This document shows positions 24,116 through 34,100 of a stretch of 64,000 nucleotides of DNA, piece by piece; the first letter of the stretch is position 1, and each line of letters opens with the position of its first letter. The notes under the pieces are model-generated. The model worked only from the letters and a program-made list of their open reading frames with translations. It had not been told where the DNA came from and did not search any database. The stretch is from CAZJBS01 sp964544475. GTDB taxonomy: Bacteria; CLD3; SB21. The stretch spans positions 1 through 64,000 of the forward strand of contig CAZJBS010000008.1 in assembly GCA_964544475.1 (NCBI GenBank), given 5' to 3'. Both the position numbers and the translations under genes were made by a program.

Positions 24116-24481
24116 ATGAACTGGCGTCGTTTGTTGCTGGGTGTGGGTATACTGGCGCTGGCGGGGTGCTCCAACAAAACGGTGATCTACGGCGATCACA
24201 ACTACAAAGACCTTTCCAAGGCCCGCGAAGTTATTGTCAAGTTCACCGATGGCAATACAGTCCGATTCCATCACATGGAAATTGTCGCCGTGGATGAGAA
24301 GTACATCTACGCGCGGTGTTGGACAAAGAAGGATGCCAGTCCAAAGGAGTTGAAATTTGCCAAGAACGAGGTTTTGATCGAAGACACGGAATTCAGCATG
24401 CCGAATACCCTGGGTTACGTGCTCTCCTTTGCCATCACGGTGGGCATTCTCTATCTGTTGCAGCGGCTCATCTACGACTAA
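24116..24481 (+). CDS. Small lipoprotein with C-terminal membrane helix, unknown function
   Basis: A 121-residue protein. The signal peptide ends in the lipobox LALAGC, then there is a soluble segment of about 70 residues (YKDLSKAREVIVKFTDGNTVRFHHMEIV), beta-rich and basic, and a C-terminal hydrophobic helix (VLSFAITVGILYLL). Lipid anchor plus membrane helix is unusual for so small a protein. It follows the DUF1634 gene by 10 nt. Confidence 0.65.
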   Translation: MNWRRLLLGVGILALAGCSNKTVIYGDHNYKDLSKAREVIVKFTDGNTVRFHHMEIVAVDEKYIYARCWTKKDASPKELKFAKNEVLIEDTEFSMPNTLGYVLSFAITVGILYLLQRLIYD

Positions 24482-24482
24482 C

Positions 24483-24511
24483 TTGATTTATTTCAAAAAA
24501 AACTGTAGACT
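24483..24511 (+). promoter_or_regulatory. Possible promoter of the V4R/ParA cassette
   Basis: TTGATT (24483-24488), 17 nt including an A8 run, then TAGACT (24506-24511), 35 nt before the ATG at 24547. Confidence 0.4.
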
Positions 24512-24546
24512 TCTCCGACATTTTTACACCTCTAGCCCCTTCTGCC

Positions 24547-25176
24547 ATGCCGTCCAACGAAATTAAATCCGTCGTCGAATCAAACGTCCGAATCGACCAT
24601 GCCGCGGGCAGTATCGTTTCTCACGATCCCTTTACGGCCACCCCGGATAGGTTGGCCATCATGGACAATGAACTGGCATTGGGCCTTCTACGGGCCACCG
24701 GCTCATCGGACGGTGAACCCATGGCCAGGTTTGGCGACATGTGGGGTCAATTGTTTTATGAAGGTCTTGCGGCGAGCATAGAATCGGCCAAGCTGGAAAC
24801 CGTGCGTCGTCCTCAGGACTTTCTGAAGGAAGAATTTGTAGAAGATTTCAACGCCTACTTCAGTTATGCAGGCATCGGGCAATTTCGGATCATGGAGGGT
24901 AACAAGTTCTATGCAATCGACATACTAAACCCGGCCTTCAAAGATTGGCCGGATACGGAAAGCAGTTTCAAGGCGATTCTCGAAGGATTTTTTGCGGGGC
25001 TATTCAGTCGTATGGCCGAAAGGCCCTTGTACTGCCTGTTCCTCGCCACAGACGAGTCGCGATGGAGATTCGCTTTGAGCAAGGAAGCCATTATTGAAGA
25101 AATCCGCTCCTTGCTGGCGGCGGGCAAAACTTGCGATGAGATCGTTGGAAAATACCGGAATGAACATTTTGCCTGA
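24547..25176 (+). CDS. V4R-like domain protein lacking the cysteines (paralogue of 26030-26722)
   Basis: A 209-residue protein. The region FSYAGIGQFRIMEGNKFYAIDIL through LEGFFAGLFSRMAERPLYCLFLATD aligns by eye with the V4R-type protein two genes downstream (GWGNFELKRRDNFLFVDLYDS and AGFFGGVFSRISNMKLACLEITC), and both end in a similar helical tail. V4R (4-vinyl-reductase) domains are small-molecule-binding folds related to eukaryotic TRAPP Bet3. The cysteine cluster of the partner is replaced here, so metal or ligand binding may be lost. First gene of a four-gene cassette, 8 nt before the ParA gene. Confidence 0.6.
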   Translation: MPSNEIKSVVESNVRIDHAAGSIVSHDPFTATPDRLAIMDNELALGLLRATGSSDGEPMARFGDMWGQLFYEGLAASIESAKLETVRRPQDFLKEEFVEDFNAYFSYAGIGQFRIMEGNKFYAIDILNPAFKDWPDTESSFKAILEGFFAGLFSRMAERPLYCLFLATDESRWRFALSKEAIIEEIRSLLAAGKTCDEIVGKYRNEHFA

Positions 25177-25184
25177 TCGGCGGG

Positions 25185-26033
25185 ATGGTTGGCATGGATA
25201 GTAGCCGCATTTTTTCAATGGTCAGCCAGAAGGGCGGTGTCGGCAAGACGACCACGGCGATCAACCTGGGATTGGCCTTTGCGGCACATGGTGAACGTGT
25301 GTTGATGGTCGATGCCGATCCGCAGGGCGGAACGCTTTACAGTCTCATGGGTGCGGTCTCCCACGATCGTCCATTCCGCGGTCTTCTGCAGGTTCTGTCG
25401 GGTGAAGGCGAAATCGTGGAATTTGCCCGGCCTAGTATGATTGAAGGCCTGCAGGTCATCGACAGCGGCGTAACCCACGCCAACCTGGCCGATTATGAAG
25501 AGGCGGCCAAAGCCCATCGTCTCTTCCGGGAAATAATCCGAAGCGCGGCGGCCAATTTTGATATCGTGTTGCTGGACTGTCCGCCCGGCGTGGGTGTCGT
25601 GACCACGGGTGTCCTGGCGGCTTCCGATTACGTCATCGTTCCGATTCAAAGCGAACCCCTCAGCCTTCGCACTCTGCCTCAGCTTTTCCGGCACATGATA
25701 GAAGCCAAACGCCATGTGAACCATAATCTGGATATCGCCGGCTTGTTGATTACAATGTTCGATCCCATGAACACCACATCCCAGGTTGTGGCGCAACAGA
25801 TCCGGCAACATTTTCACGATGATATGGTTTTCCTGACGACCATTCCCCGCGATCCGGCTATCAATCTGATCTTTGCACCAACCGACTCGTTGGCGGACAC
25901 GTTGACTGAATTACAATCCTATTCCGTGGGATTAAAGGCCTATCGTGAACTGGCCGACGAACTCAACCGACGATTTCCAAAACAGGAACTGATCCGAACC
26001 GCTTCAGCCAAATCTCTTGCAGGTGTCACATGA
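25185..26033 (+). CDS. Orphan ParA/MinD-family ATPase
   Basis: A 282-residue protein with the deviant Walker A motif SQKGGVGKTTTAINLG (signature lysine present), Walker A' DIVLLDCPPG, and the conserved DPQGG. ParA proteins form ATP-dependent gradients on DNA or membranes to position cargo. No parB or parS-like gene is nearby. Instead it sits between two V4R-like paralogues, and its stop overlaps the ATG of the second (ATGA). It is therefore probably a cargo-positioning or protein-localisation ParA rather than a chromosome-partition one. ATG at 25185 or 25194. Confidence 0.92.
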   Translation: MVGMDSSRIFSMVSQKGGVGKTTTAINLGLAFAAHGERVLMVDADPQGGTLYSLMGAVSHDRPFRGLLQVLSGEGEIVEFARPSMIEGLQVIDSGVTHANLADYEEAAKAHRLFREIIRSAAANFDIVLLDCPPGVGVVTTGVLAASDYVIVPIQSEPLSLRTLPQLFRHMIEAKRHVNHNLDIAGLLITMFDPMNTTSQVVAQQIRQHFHDDMVFLTTIPRDPAINLIFAPTDSLADTLTELQSYSVGLKAYRELADELNRRFPKQELIRTASAKSLAGVT

Positions 26034-26722
26034 CGGAGAATCAACAAACGCAGGCATCCAAATTCGGTGATGTGGTGTTGCCGGACGGCTATGTGGAATT
26101 TTCACCATTACTGGCTGAAATACAGATCGACGGGTCGCGCCGTGGATTTGCCATGGACGCCACGTTCATGATCGCTTTGCACCGTTTCTTGCAAGACAGG
26201 TCCGCCGACCAGTGGCCGGCCCTGATGTACGATGCGGGTTTTGCGTGGGGCACGTCGTCCTATGAGAAGATTGAAAAACTGGCGCTGGAAATTTTTCCCG
26301 AAGTCAGGAACATCAAAGAGCTGAACATGAGCCGGTTCCATCAGCTGTTTACGAATCATCTGGCGTCCATGGGATGGGGTAATTTTGAACTCAAACGAAG
26401 AGACAATTTCCTTTTTGTGGATTTGTATGATTCATTCATTGTCCATGCCCTCAGGCAATGGCCAGGCAGGGAGGTCGGCCGCGCGTCGGCGGTCTGTCAT
26501 CTTTATGCCGGCTTTTTCGGCGGCGTCTTCAGCCGTATCTCCAACATGAAACTGGCCTGTCTTGAAATCACCTGCCAGCACGACGGTTATGAAAACTGCT
26601 CCTTCTTGCTCGACAACTCGGAAACGATCGAATTGATCGGTCGGAAGATTCGCGGGGGCGCGTCGCCGTTGGAGGCCTATCAAAGAGCCCGCAAAGAAAT
26701 CGAAGAACAATACCTGGACTGA
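26030..26722 (+). CDS. V4R domain protein
   Basis: A 230-residue protein with a V4R-type C-terminal half: SAVCHLYAGFFGGVFSRI followed by the cysteine signature ACLEITCQHDGYENCSFLLD. In V4R proteins this cluster is thought to bind metal or ligand, and such domains act as small-molecule sensors or assembly factors. The N-terminal half is helical. It is translationally coupled to the ParA gene by a 4-nt overlap and paralogous to the first gene of the cassette. A sensor or adaptor for ParA is inference. Confidence 0.75.
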   Translation: MTENQQTQASKFGDVVLPDGYVEFSPLLAEIQIDGSRRGFAMDATFMIALHRFLQDRSADQWPALMYDAGFAWGTSSYEKIEKLALEIFPEVRNIKELNMSRFHQLFTNHLASMGWGNFELKRRDNFLFVDLYDSFIVHALRQWPGREVGRASAVCHLYAGFFGGVFSRISNMKLACLEITCQHDGYENCSFLLDNSETIELIGRKIRGGASPLEAYQRARKEIEEQYLD

Positions 26723-26723
26723 C

Positions 26724-27110
26724 GTGGTTACCCGACGAACCTACGAGGAGGCCGCGGAGGCCGCAGAGTTAATGAACGTGTTCCGAGCGACGCGCGCCGA
26801 GGCGCCGGTCGAGGAGCCACGGGATGCGCATGCCGACGCTTGCGCCGTTTTTTTTGACAAGAACTACCTGACGATGGCCGAATTTCTGGCGCCTATCGGC
26901 GGCATGCTGACTCGCCACAAGCCCAAATCGGAATCCACGATCGGGGGCTTCCTTTCTTCCGCCATCAAAGCCGCCAAACCCAAAGAAAAAAGCGACCGCG
27001 AAAAACTGCAGGAACTTCTTGGTCAGGAAACGAAAGCCCAGGCGGATGCGCTGGATCATCTAAAGAGGATTGAAAGCATCCGGCATTTTCTTGACCGCAT
27101 AGGCCGTTGA
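26724..27110 (+). CDS. Small charged protein, last gene of the V4R/ParA cassette
   Basis: A 128-residue protein with GTG start at 26724, one base after the preceding stop. The N-terminus is MVTRRTYEEAAEAAELMNVF, a basic start followed by an acidic helix. The middle is low complexity and the C-terminus is a predicted coiled coil (KSDREKLQELLGQETKAQ, LDHLKRIESIRHFLDRIGR). No family recognised. A basic N-terminus plus a self-associating helix is what ParA-stimulating partners often look like, so it is a candidate ParA adaptor; this is speculation from architecture. Confidence 0.6.
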   Translation: MVTRRTYEEAAEAAELMNVFRATRAEAPVEEPRDAHADACAVFFDKNYLTMAEFLAPIGGMLTRHKPKSESTIGGFLSSAIKAAKPKEKSDREKLQELLGQETKAQADALDHLKRIESIRHFLDRIGR

Positions 27111-27230
27111 TTCACGATCCCGCCACGGCGCCCCCCAATGACGCTTTTTTTTCGGACCGCCTCCGCAAACTTTTTCCTTCATGCCGCGTTTAAGAGGCAA
27201 ATTGATTCCAATCCAAAGGGAGATTTTAAA

Positions 27231-30200
27231 ATGATTGGGCACAGGTTATTGTGGCATCTCATGTTGTTGAGCCTTGGCGTTCAGGCGGGGCTTTGGGCGC
27301 AGTGGGATACCATTTCGCTCAATGGTCTTCGGGCCCGCAGTATCGGCCCCGCGGGCATGAGCGGTCGTATCACGTCCATTGACGCCGTGGCGGATGACCC
27401 GAATGTGATTTTTGTCGGTTCGGCCACCGGCGGTCTTTGGAAGTCGGTCAACGGCGGGATCAAATGGAAAGCCGTCTTTGATCAACAGCCGGTGGCATCG
27501 ATCGGCGCGGTCGCCGTCTGCCAGGCCTATCCGTCACTGGTTTGGGTTGGCACGGGCGAAGCTCATACGCGCAACAGCGCAGGGCTGGGCAACGGCGTCT
27601 ACAAAAGTCTCGATGGCGGCGAATCATGGCGGCACATGGGATTGGACAAAACCGAAAAAATTCATGACGTATTGATCGATCCCACGGATCCGGATGTGGT
27701 CTATGTATCGGCTTTGGGATCCAACTGGGGCGAAAACTCCGAACGGGGCGTCTTCAGGACCACGGATGGCGGCAGAACCTGGAAAAAAGTACTCTTTGTT
27801 GATAACAAGACGGGTTGCGCGAGTCTGGTCATGGACCCGAAGAACCCGAACAAACTCGTGGCCGCCATGTGGGAGCATCGACGATGGCCGTGGTTTTTCA
27901 AATCCGGCGGGCCGGGGAGTGGATTGTATATCACTCAGGATGGTGGGGAGGTTTGGAAAAAGGTATCTGAAAAGGACGGTCTGCCGGCAGGAGAATTGGG
28001 TCGCATTGGTCTCGCCATTGCCGCCAGCAATCCCGACATTCTGTATGCCCTGGTCGAAGCTGAGAAAAGCGCGCTGTTGCGTTCGGACGATGGCGGGCGA
28101 TCATGGAAAAAGATGAATGATTCTCCGAATATTCACGCGAGACCGTTTTACTTTTCGGACATCTACGTGGATCCGGACAATGAGAACCGGCTTTATATGT
28201 TGCATTATGAAGCCCAGGTCAGCATCGACCGCGGAAAGACCTTTGAGACCATGATATCGTGGGGCCGACTTCATGGCGATCACCACGCGCTCTGGATCAA
28301 TCCGAAGGATAGCCGGTTGCTCATCAATGGCAACGACGGGGGTGTCGGCATTTCGCATGACCGTGGCGGAACGTGGCGGTTTGTTGAGAACCTTCCGCTG
28401 TCCCAGTTCTATCACATTTCCGTTGATATGGAAACGCCCTACAACATCTACGGGGGCTTGCAGGACAACGGCTCCTGGCGAGGCCCTTCGAGTGTATGGG
28501 AATCCGGAGGCATTCGAAACTATCACTGGCAAAATGTCGGCTACGGCGATGGGTTCGGCACGCTGAGCGATCCACAGGACGCCGACGTCGGTTACAGCAT
28601 GTCCCAGGGCGGTTACTTGTACCGATTCAATCTGAAGACCTCGGAAGTCGCCGTCATTAGGCCGCCGGAGCCGGACAGTCTACGACTGCGATTCAATTGG
28701 AATTCCGGCATTGCCGTGGATCCATTTGTCCCGTCGACCATCTACTACGGCAGTCAGTTTGTGCACAAAAGTACCGACCGCGGGCAGACATGGACGATCA
28801 TCAGTCCCGACCTGACAACCAACGACACGTCCAAACAGCATCAGGACCAGAGCGGCGGCCTGACGATTGACGCCAGCGCGGCAGAAAATCATTGCACGAT
28901 CCTGTCCATTTCGCCGAGCCGCATCGACGAAGGGGTTCTGTGGGTGGGAACCGACGATGGTCAGGTCCAGGTAACGCGTGACGGCGGGGCCACCTGGGAA
29001 AACGTGACATCACGTATTCCAAAGCTGCCCAAGGGTGCGTGGTGCCAGAATGTCAAGGCGTCCAAATTCGACGGCAGATCGGCCTTCGTCGTTTTTAACG
29101 ACCATCGGCGAAACAACTGGCTTCCTTATGTTTTCAAAACAATGGACTTTGGCAAAACATGGACAAACCTGACCACGAATGCGCCAAAGGCCGGTGGCGA
29201 CTCAAGTCTATGGGCCGTCGGGCATGTCATAGAACAGGATCATGTGAATCCGGATTTGCTTTTTCTTGGAACGGAATTTGGGCTGTATGTTACTTTGGAT
29301 GGCGGCAAACTCTGGCGAAAATGGACGGCCGGCGTTCCGTCCGTACCGGTGCATGATCTGGTTATTCACCCTCGTGAAAACGATCTCGTTATTGGAACAC
29401 ATGGACGCGGCGTGTTTGTGGTCGACGACATCGGCGCTTTGAGAAATCTGGCCAGGGAAGGTCGTTCAAGGCCGATTCAAGCTTACGAAATACCAACGAC
29501 GATCCAATACCAGAGCAAAACGCCATCCGGGTATTTCTCACCGGGCGATGCGTTCTACATCGGTGACAATGAGACTTATGGAGCGCCAATCACCTATAAC
29601 CTTGACCTGAAGAAAATCAGCGATTCGGCAGCGGCCAAAGACAAAATGAAGGACGGACCGGGCAAAGGTAGCAAAATAAAGATTGAAGTGACCAATAACG
29701 AAGGACGCGTTATCCGGAAGATGGAAGGTCCGATGGAGGACGGCCTCAATAGGGTCTACTGGGATCTGATGACGGACCCGTACCGGCTTCCCAAACTCAA
29801 AGCCACGGATGAAGGGGGAACGCAGGGCGTCGAGATTCTGCCGGGCATCTACACGATCACTCTCAAGACTGGGAAACTGGAAGCTTCTCAAAAAGTGGAA
29901 GTGATCCAGGATCCTCGCTATTCGTATTCGGGCGACTCACGTCGTCAGAAGTATGACGCGATCCAACGGTTGGTGCAGCGCATTGAAGTGGTCACCGAAG
30001 CGGTCAATCGTATCCAGAAAACCCAAACCGTAGTCCAGACCATTCTGGATCAATGCAAAGATTCCAAAGATACGACGCTCAAAGAGCTCGCCACGGCGGG
30101 GGATACGCTGAAGAAATCCATCAAGGAATTGCGGGACAAGTTGATCGAAGATCCGGACATGCAAGGATTTAACGACGGTTCCGAAGTGGCCATGAGTCGT

Positions 30201-30425
30201 CTGAGAAATGCGCTTTGGTTTCTGGGGTCCACATGGGATGCGCCGGCCAGCAGCCACATGAATTACCTGCGGCAGGCCGAAGCTCTGCTGGAGAGGCGGC
30301 TCGGCGAATTCAACCGGTTTTTCAGCGAAGACGTGGCTGCCTTTGAAAAGAAAGTTCAGGCCTCCAAATTTAGTTTCTTTCCCGAGACCTCCCGGCTCGA
30401 CGTGGATTGGAAAAAGAAAGATTAA
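27231..30425 (+). CDS. Large exported VPS10/BNR-repeat protein (glycosyl-hydrolase-like annotation)
   Basis: A 1064-residue protein with signal peptide LLWHLMLLSLGVQAGLWAQW. The opening LRARSIGPAGMSGRI is typical of the secreted WD40/YVTN/BNR family often labelled glycosyl hydrolase. Many propeller blades carry the sialidase-type S/T-x-D-G-G-x-T-W signature (KSLDGGESWRHM, RTTDGGRTWKKV, RSDDGGRSWKKM, VTRDGGATWENV). The C-terminal 250 residues are a beta domain followed by a helical region. No catalytic residues can be assigned and no type IX sorting tail is present. AAGGGAG lies upstream of the ATG. Two propellers in the VPS10 manner are likely. Confidence 0.85.
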   Translation: MIGHRLLWHLMLLSLGVQAGLWAQWDTISLNGLRARSIGPAGMSGRITSIDAVADDPNVIFVGSATGGLWKSVNGGIKWKAVFDQQPVASIGAVAVCQAYPSLVWVGTGEAHTRNSAGLGNGVYKSLDGGESWRHMGLDKTEKIHDVLIDPTDPDVVYVSALGSNWGENSERGVFRTTDGGRTWKKVLFVDNKTGCASLVMDPKNPNKLVAAMWEHRRWPWFFKSGGPGSGLYITQDGGEVWKKVSEKDGLPAGELGRIGLAIAASNPDILYALVEAEKSALLRSDDGGRSWKKMNDSPNIHARPFYFSDIYVDPDNENRLYMLHYEAQVSIDRGKTFETMISWGRLHGDHHALWINPKDSRLLINGNDGGVGISHDRGGTWRFVENLPLSQFYHISVDMETPYNIYGGLQDNGSWRGPSSVWESGGIRNYHWQNVGYGDGFGTLSDPQDADVGYSMSQGGYLYRFNLKTSEVAVIRPPEPDSLRLRFNWNSGIAVDPFVPSTIYYGSQFVHKSTDRGQTWTIISPDLTTNDTSKQHQDQSGGLTIDASAAENHCTILSISPSRIDEGVLWVGTDDGQVQVTRDGGATWENVTSRIPKLPKGAWCQNVKASKFDGRSAFVVFNDHRRNNWLPYVFKTMDFGKTWTNLTTNAPKAGGDSSLWAVGHVIEQDHVNPDLLFLGTEFGLYVTLDGGKLWRKWTAGVPSVPVHDLVIHPRENDLVIGTHGRGVFVVDDIGALRNLAREGRSRPIQAYEIPTTIQYQSKTPSGYFSPGDAFYIGDNETYGAPITYNLDLKKISDSAAAKDKMKDGPGKGSKIKIEVTNNEGRVIRKMEGPMEDGLNRVYWDLMTDPYRLPKLKATDEGGTQGVEILPGIYTITLKTGKLEASQKVEVIQDPRYSYSGDSRRQKYDAIQRLVQRIEVVTEAVNRIQKTQTVVQTILDQCKDSKDTTLKELATAGDTLKKSIKELRDKLIEDPDMQGFNDGSEVAMSRLRNALWFLGSTWDAPASSHMNYLRQAEALLERRLGEFNRFFSEDVAAFEKKVQASKFSFFPETSRLDVDWKKKD

Positions 30426-30452
30426 CGCACTGGCCAATCGTAATAAGACAAA

Positions 30453-30480
30453 CGCCCCTGCGATAACAGGGGCGTTTTTT
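30453..30480 (+). terminator. Intrinsic terminator after the VPS10-like gene
   Basis: The perfect stem CGCCCCTG / CAGGGGCG with a CGATAA loop is followed by six T. It lies between convergent genes (30425 and 30492). Confidence 0.92.
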
Positions 30481-30491
30481 CTGGAGGTACA

Positions 30492-31103
30492 TCAAGGCAA
30501 TGATGGCGGATTGGCAAATGAAGCGATTCCCGGCTCTTTCTTCCTGGTCAGCAGGTAAGCCGCCACACCGCCGCCGATGACAGCTGTACTGCCAAGCACA
30601 TACCATTTGGCCTGGCTTGGCAGCCGGATCTTCTGGGGTTGCAGGCCTGCGAAAATGCGGGCTATGTTGCGCATGACCTGCACAAGGCCCTCCGTAGGTC
30701 CATCGTAATCCTGCTTGGAGGAATTCACAATCTTGCCCGTCGCCACGTCAATGAGGCGAACGTCCACGGTATACGTACGCCCCACTTTGCCGATCGTGCC
30801 CATCGCAATCTGTTCGGCGCTGAGCAGTTGACCGGCCCTGGTGGCGGCATCGGCGCTGAGTTCGGACATCGCAAAATCCTGCTCGGCGAGCAGCGCCTGC
30901 ATGTAGGAGCGTTCGATCAAATCGAATTTCAATTCCTGCATTTCACTTCGCAGCCGATCCGACAGGGCCTGGGCCTCGGATTTTAGAACACCTCCGGTGA
31001 CCTGCAAATCAAGTACGGCCACGAGGGGCTTGGTACGGGCGTCTTGCGACCATCCGACGGCTGCATGAACCATGACGAGGAGAAGAACAATGAGAGTTTT
31101 CAT
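30492..31103 (-). CDS. CsgG/LpoB-like exported protein with C-terminal membrane helix
   Basis: A 203-residue protein with signal peptide TLIVLLLVMVHAAVGWSQ. Residues about 28-150 match the CsgG/LpoB-type fold: VAVLDLQVTGGVLKSEAQALSDRLRSEM, FDLIERSYMQALLAEQ, IAMGTIGKVGRTYTVDVRLIDVATGKIV. A C-terminal helix (GSTAVIGGGVAAYLL) is followed by RKKE. Such proteins act in envelope processes (secretion pores, synthase activators); this one's partner is unknown. ATG at 31103 has AGGAG upstream and lies 18 nt after the giant BNR gene, so the two are probably co-transcribed. Confidence 0.75.
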   Translation of the reverse strand: MKTLIVLLLVMVHAAVGWSQDARTKPLVAVLDLQVTGGVLKSEAQALSDRLRSEMQELKFDLIERSYMQALLAEQDFAMSELSADAATRAGQLLSAEQIAMGTIGKVGRTYTVDVRLIDVATGKIVNSSKQDYDGPTEGLVQVMRNIARIFAGLQPQKIRLPSQAKWYVLGSTAVIGGGVAAYLLTRKKEPGIASFANPPSLP

Positions 31104-31121
31104 ATGGGTTTGCTCCTATGG

Positions 31122-34100
31122 TTATTTCAAAAACGTCATTTTGTTGGATCGCGTGAAGTGACCGTGGCCATCGGTGGCCGAGGCCTGAAGTCTGTACACG
31201 TAGATCCCGCTGGATACAAGGTCACCGGAATCGTTGCGGCCATCCCATGAGATCTCAAAAACGCCGGCCGGTTGAGATGTCCGGGTGAGCGTACGGACGC
31301 GTTGGCCTAGCATGTTGTAGACATGCAGCTCGACACGCGATGGCTTCGGCAACCCGTATCGTATGACCGTGGACGGATTGAAAGGATTCGGGAAATTGCG
31401 ATCAAGATAGAAGCTGGTCGGAATCAATTCAGCCCTGCTGTTCTCGATAAAACCCGGAGTGCCCACGAAAAGGCGGTAGGACTTTTGACGCGTTCCCGCG
31501 TTCACGGACAGGTCCTGATTCGCGAGCGTTGTATTACCGTCCCGATCCACAAGTACCGCTTCAAATCCGTCCGGAAGACCCGCCAGACCTTCCATCGTAA
31601 GCTTGACGCGGGCGGAACCGGTCTGAGTTCCTATCGTGAAATCCCAATACTGCCCATCCTCCGAGATGGACCGAAAATCGGAATGAAGTTGACCATGGAT
31701 GAGCAGACGAACCTCGTCACGACTGAGCGCGGGCAAAGCGGCCTTATCGAAGGGATCCAAGTCTGGTCTGGCGTCGAGGATCTCGCCGATATGGTGAATG
31801 GTCTCAAATTCATCACCGGTTAAAATGAGATCAAGGACATATTCCCTCCGCGAAAGGTTCTCCCGAGTGATCAGGCGTCGTGGATTGGGTTTGGCCAAAG
31901 TCGAGGTCGCAACCGCCGGGTAGTAGAGATCGTACGTTCCCGAATCCGACGGAGAACGGTACATGTATCCTTTCCACGGTTCAAGGTGCAGCTGGCCGAG
32001 TTCGGTATCTTCGACATAACGGAAGCGCCCATCCTGGAGGGTGACGAGGGACCCAAACTCGACACGATCGTTGTATAGGGCTACGTCAAGCCAGCTGATG
32101 CTGAAAGCATAGGGGTTGGCAATCATGTTCCAACCGGGCGTGATGACCACATGGGCGTCTTCCGGTATCATCGTTCGGCCGGCGCCGGTGTTGAGTGTTC
32201 TGGAATGCCGGGAAATGATCAAATAAGATTGTCCGCTTTCAATGGTGCCGAAGGAGATATCGGTATCCGTGGCGCGCAGCCAGCGTTCTTGGGCATCGAT
32301 GTACCTGTACAACTGCCAGTCGCTTTTGTCTCCGAGCGTCCCCAGATTGCTTTCCGAGAAGGCGCCTTGCGGCGTATTGTTGGTCAACCGGATCGGCATC
32401 GAAACAAGTTGAAACGCATTGCGTTTGGTTCCACCGGGCAGAGTAAGGTAACCGCTGCTGCCGAGCCCCGGGCGCGGAATACTGACCGGGAGGGCGTAGG
32501 TACTGTCACTTCGATTCAAATCCGGAAAATAGAGCGTCACGCCGCCCTGGGCAGTTGATCCCCTTGATTCGATATAGAATTCCAAACCGTTTTGAGTCAC
32601 TTCATCCTGGGGAATCGTGGCGACAAAACCGGATTGTCCAACAGCCGGCGTAAACACCACACTGCTGAATCCGGCTGACCGGTTTCCGATCTTCCGATAA
32701 TAGAGGGTTGAAGTGACGTCCGTGGCAGTCAGCTGAGCCAATGACAGATTCAGGCTGATGCCCTGATTCTGTCCGAGCTGAGGCCGGAGAGAAGACAGAT
32801 TGGTGACTTCGAGTGCAGATCCAACGCCGGTCAGTGTGATGACATGTTCGGCATCCGGCGTATTCGTGAGAAACTGGTGGGCAGAACTCACAATCGTGAC
32901 ATGGTCGATCTGAAGGCCGGCCTGGCTTGGACTGAATGTCACCGGAATATTTCTGCTCTGCCCGGGAGACACGGTAAAAAAACCATCGGAACCTATTTCG
33001 GACGGCTCTTCCACCTGAAACGGTGAACCATCATCCAAGAGAAGCTCGTACACATACAGCGTGTCATTTCCGGAATTCCCGATTGGAAGTGATACCGTCT
33101 TGGAGCCGTAGAGCATCGTGCCACGCAATTCAAGCGTGTCGCCTCGAAGGCCGGTGCTGATGCGTGACGCCTTGGTCGTCCCGATAAGATGCGTCCTCAA
33201 TGAAAACGTGCTGTCGATGCCCCGGCTGGAGCGCCCGCGGTAGTAGGCGGTCAGGGTCGCATGGCTTGTTCCAAACTGAGTCGGGGAGAAGAAAAGTTGG
33301 ATGGGCGTCGTGGAACGAAGATCCAGAGGATAGGCAACGGGATAAGAAGTCTGCTCAAGAATGGGGTCAACAAAACCGAATGCGCCATCGGAATTCGTTG
33401 TGATGCGAAAAGAATCCACGACCGCCACGGCGGTCCCGTCGTTGCGATACAGTACCGGGAATACCGTCGTGTCCTGTCGGTTGACCGACGTCGGCGTGGT
33501 GGTGACCGATGTGTCCTGGGATAGAATGGCCAATTGTTTCAGCACCCAGATGCCATTATCCGCCCCGGCAAACAAGTTGAACGACTGGTCTTCGTAATCG
33601 TTGTCGTCAATAATCGAGAGAACGTGGAGTTGGTCCAAAGGAGAATCCGTAATGTCGTGCCAGACGAATGCCGAGTTGGTCGTCACGGAGGCTTTGAATA
33701 TGCGGCGCGTGCCGTCGACGAAGTCGTACAGCAAATAGTTGGCGTCTTCGCCCGCATAAATGTCGACCATGGCGCCGCGGCGAAGCGGATCGACCTGGAC
33801 AAGACTGGCTGAAATATCGTGCGACTCCCATTGGGCCGATTGGGGATTGAGAAAGGCGAAATCCAACCGTTGCTTGCCTTGCATGTTTTCGCTAACGACC
33901 AGAAGCAGGGTGCCGAAACGACTTGTAAAGGTCTTGATCGTATATCCTTGAGCAACGTTGAAAGCGGGCGTCCAGACCGGCGCGCCCTTGTACGTTTGGC
34001 GGAAAATAGCCTGGTCATTGGCGGCGTAGATATGTATGGCCGATTCAAAGTCCACGGAGAGCCTTCGGGGAATGGTCGTCGAAAAGGGGCCCACATAATT

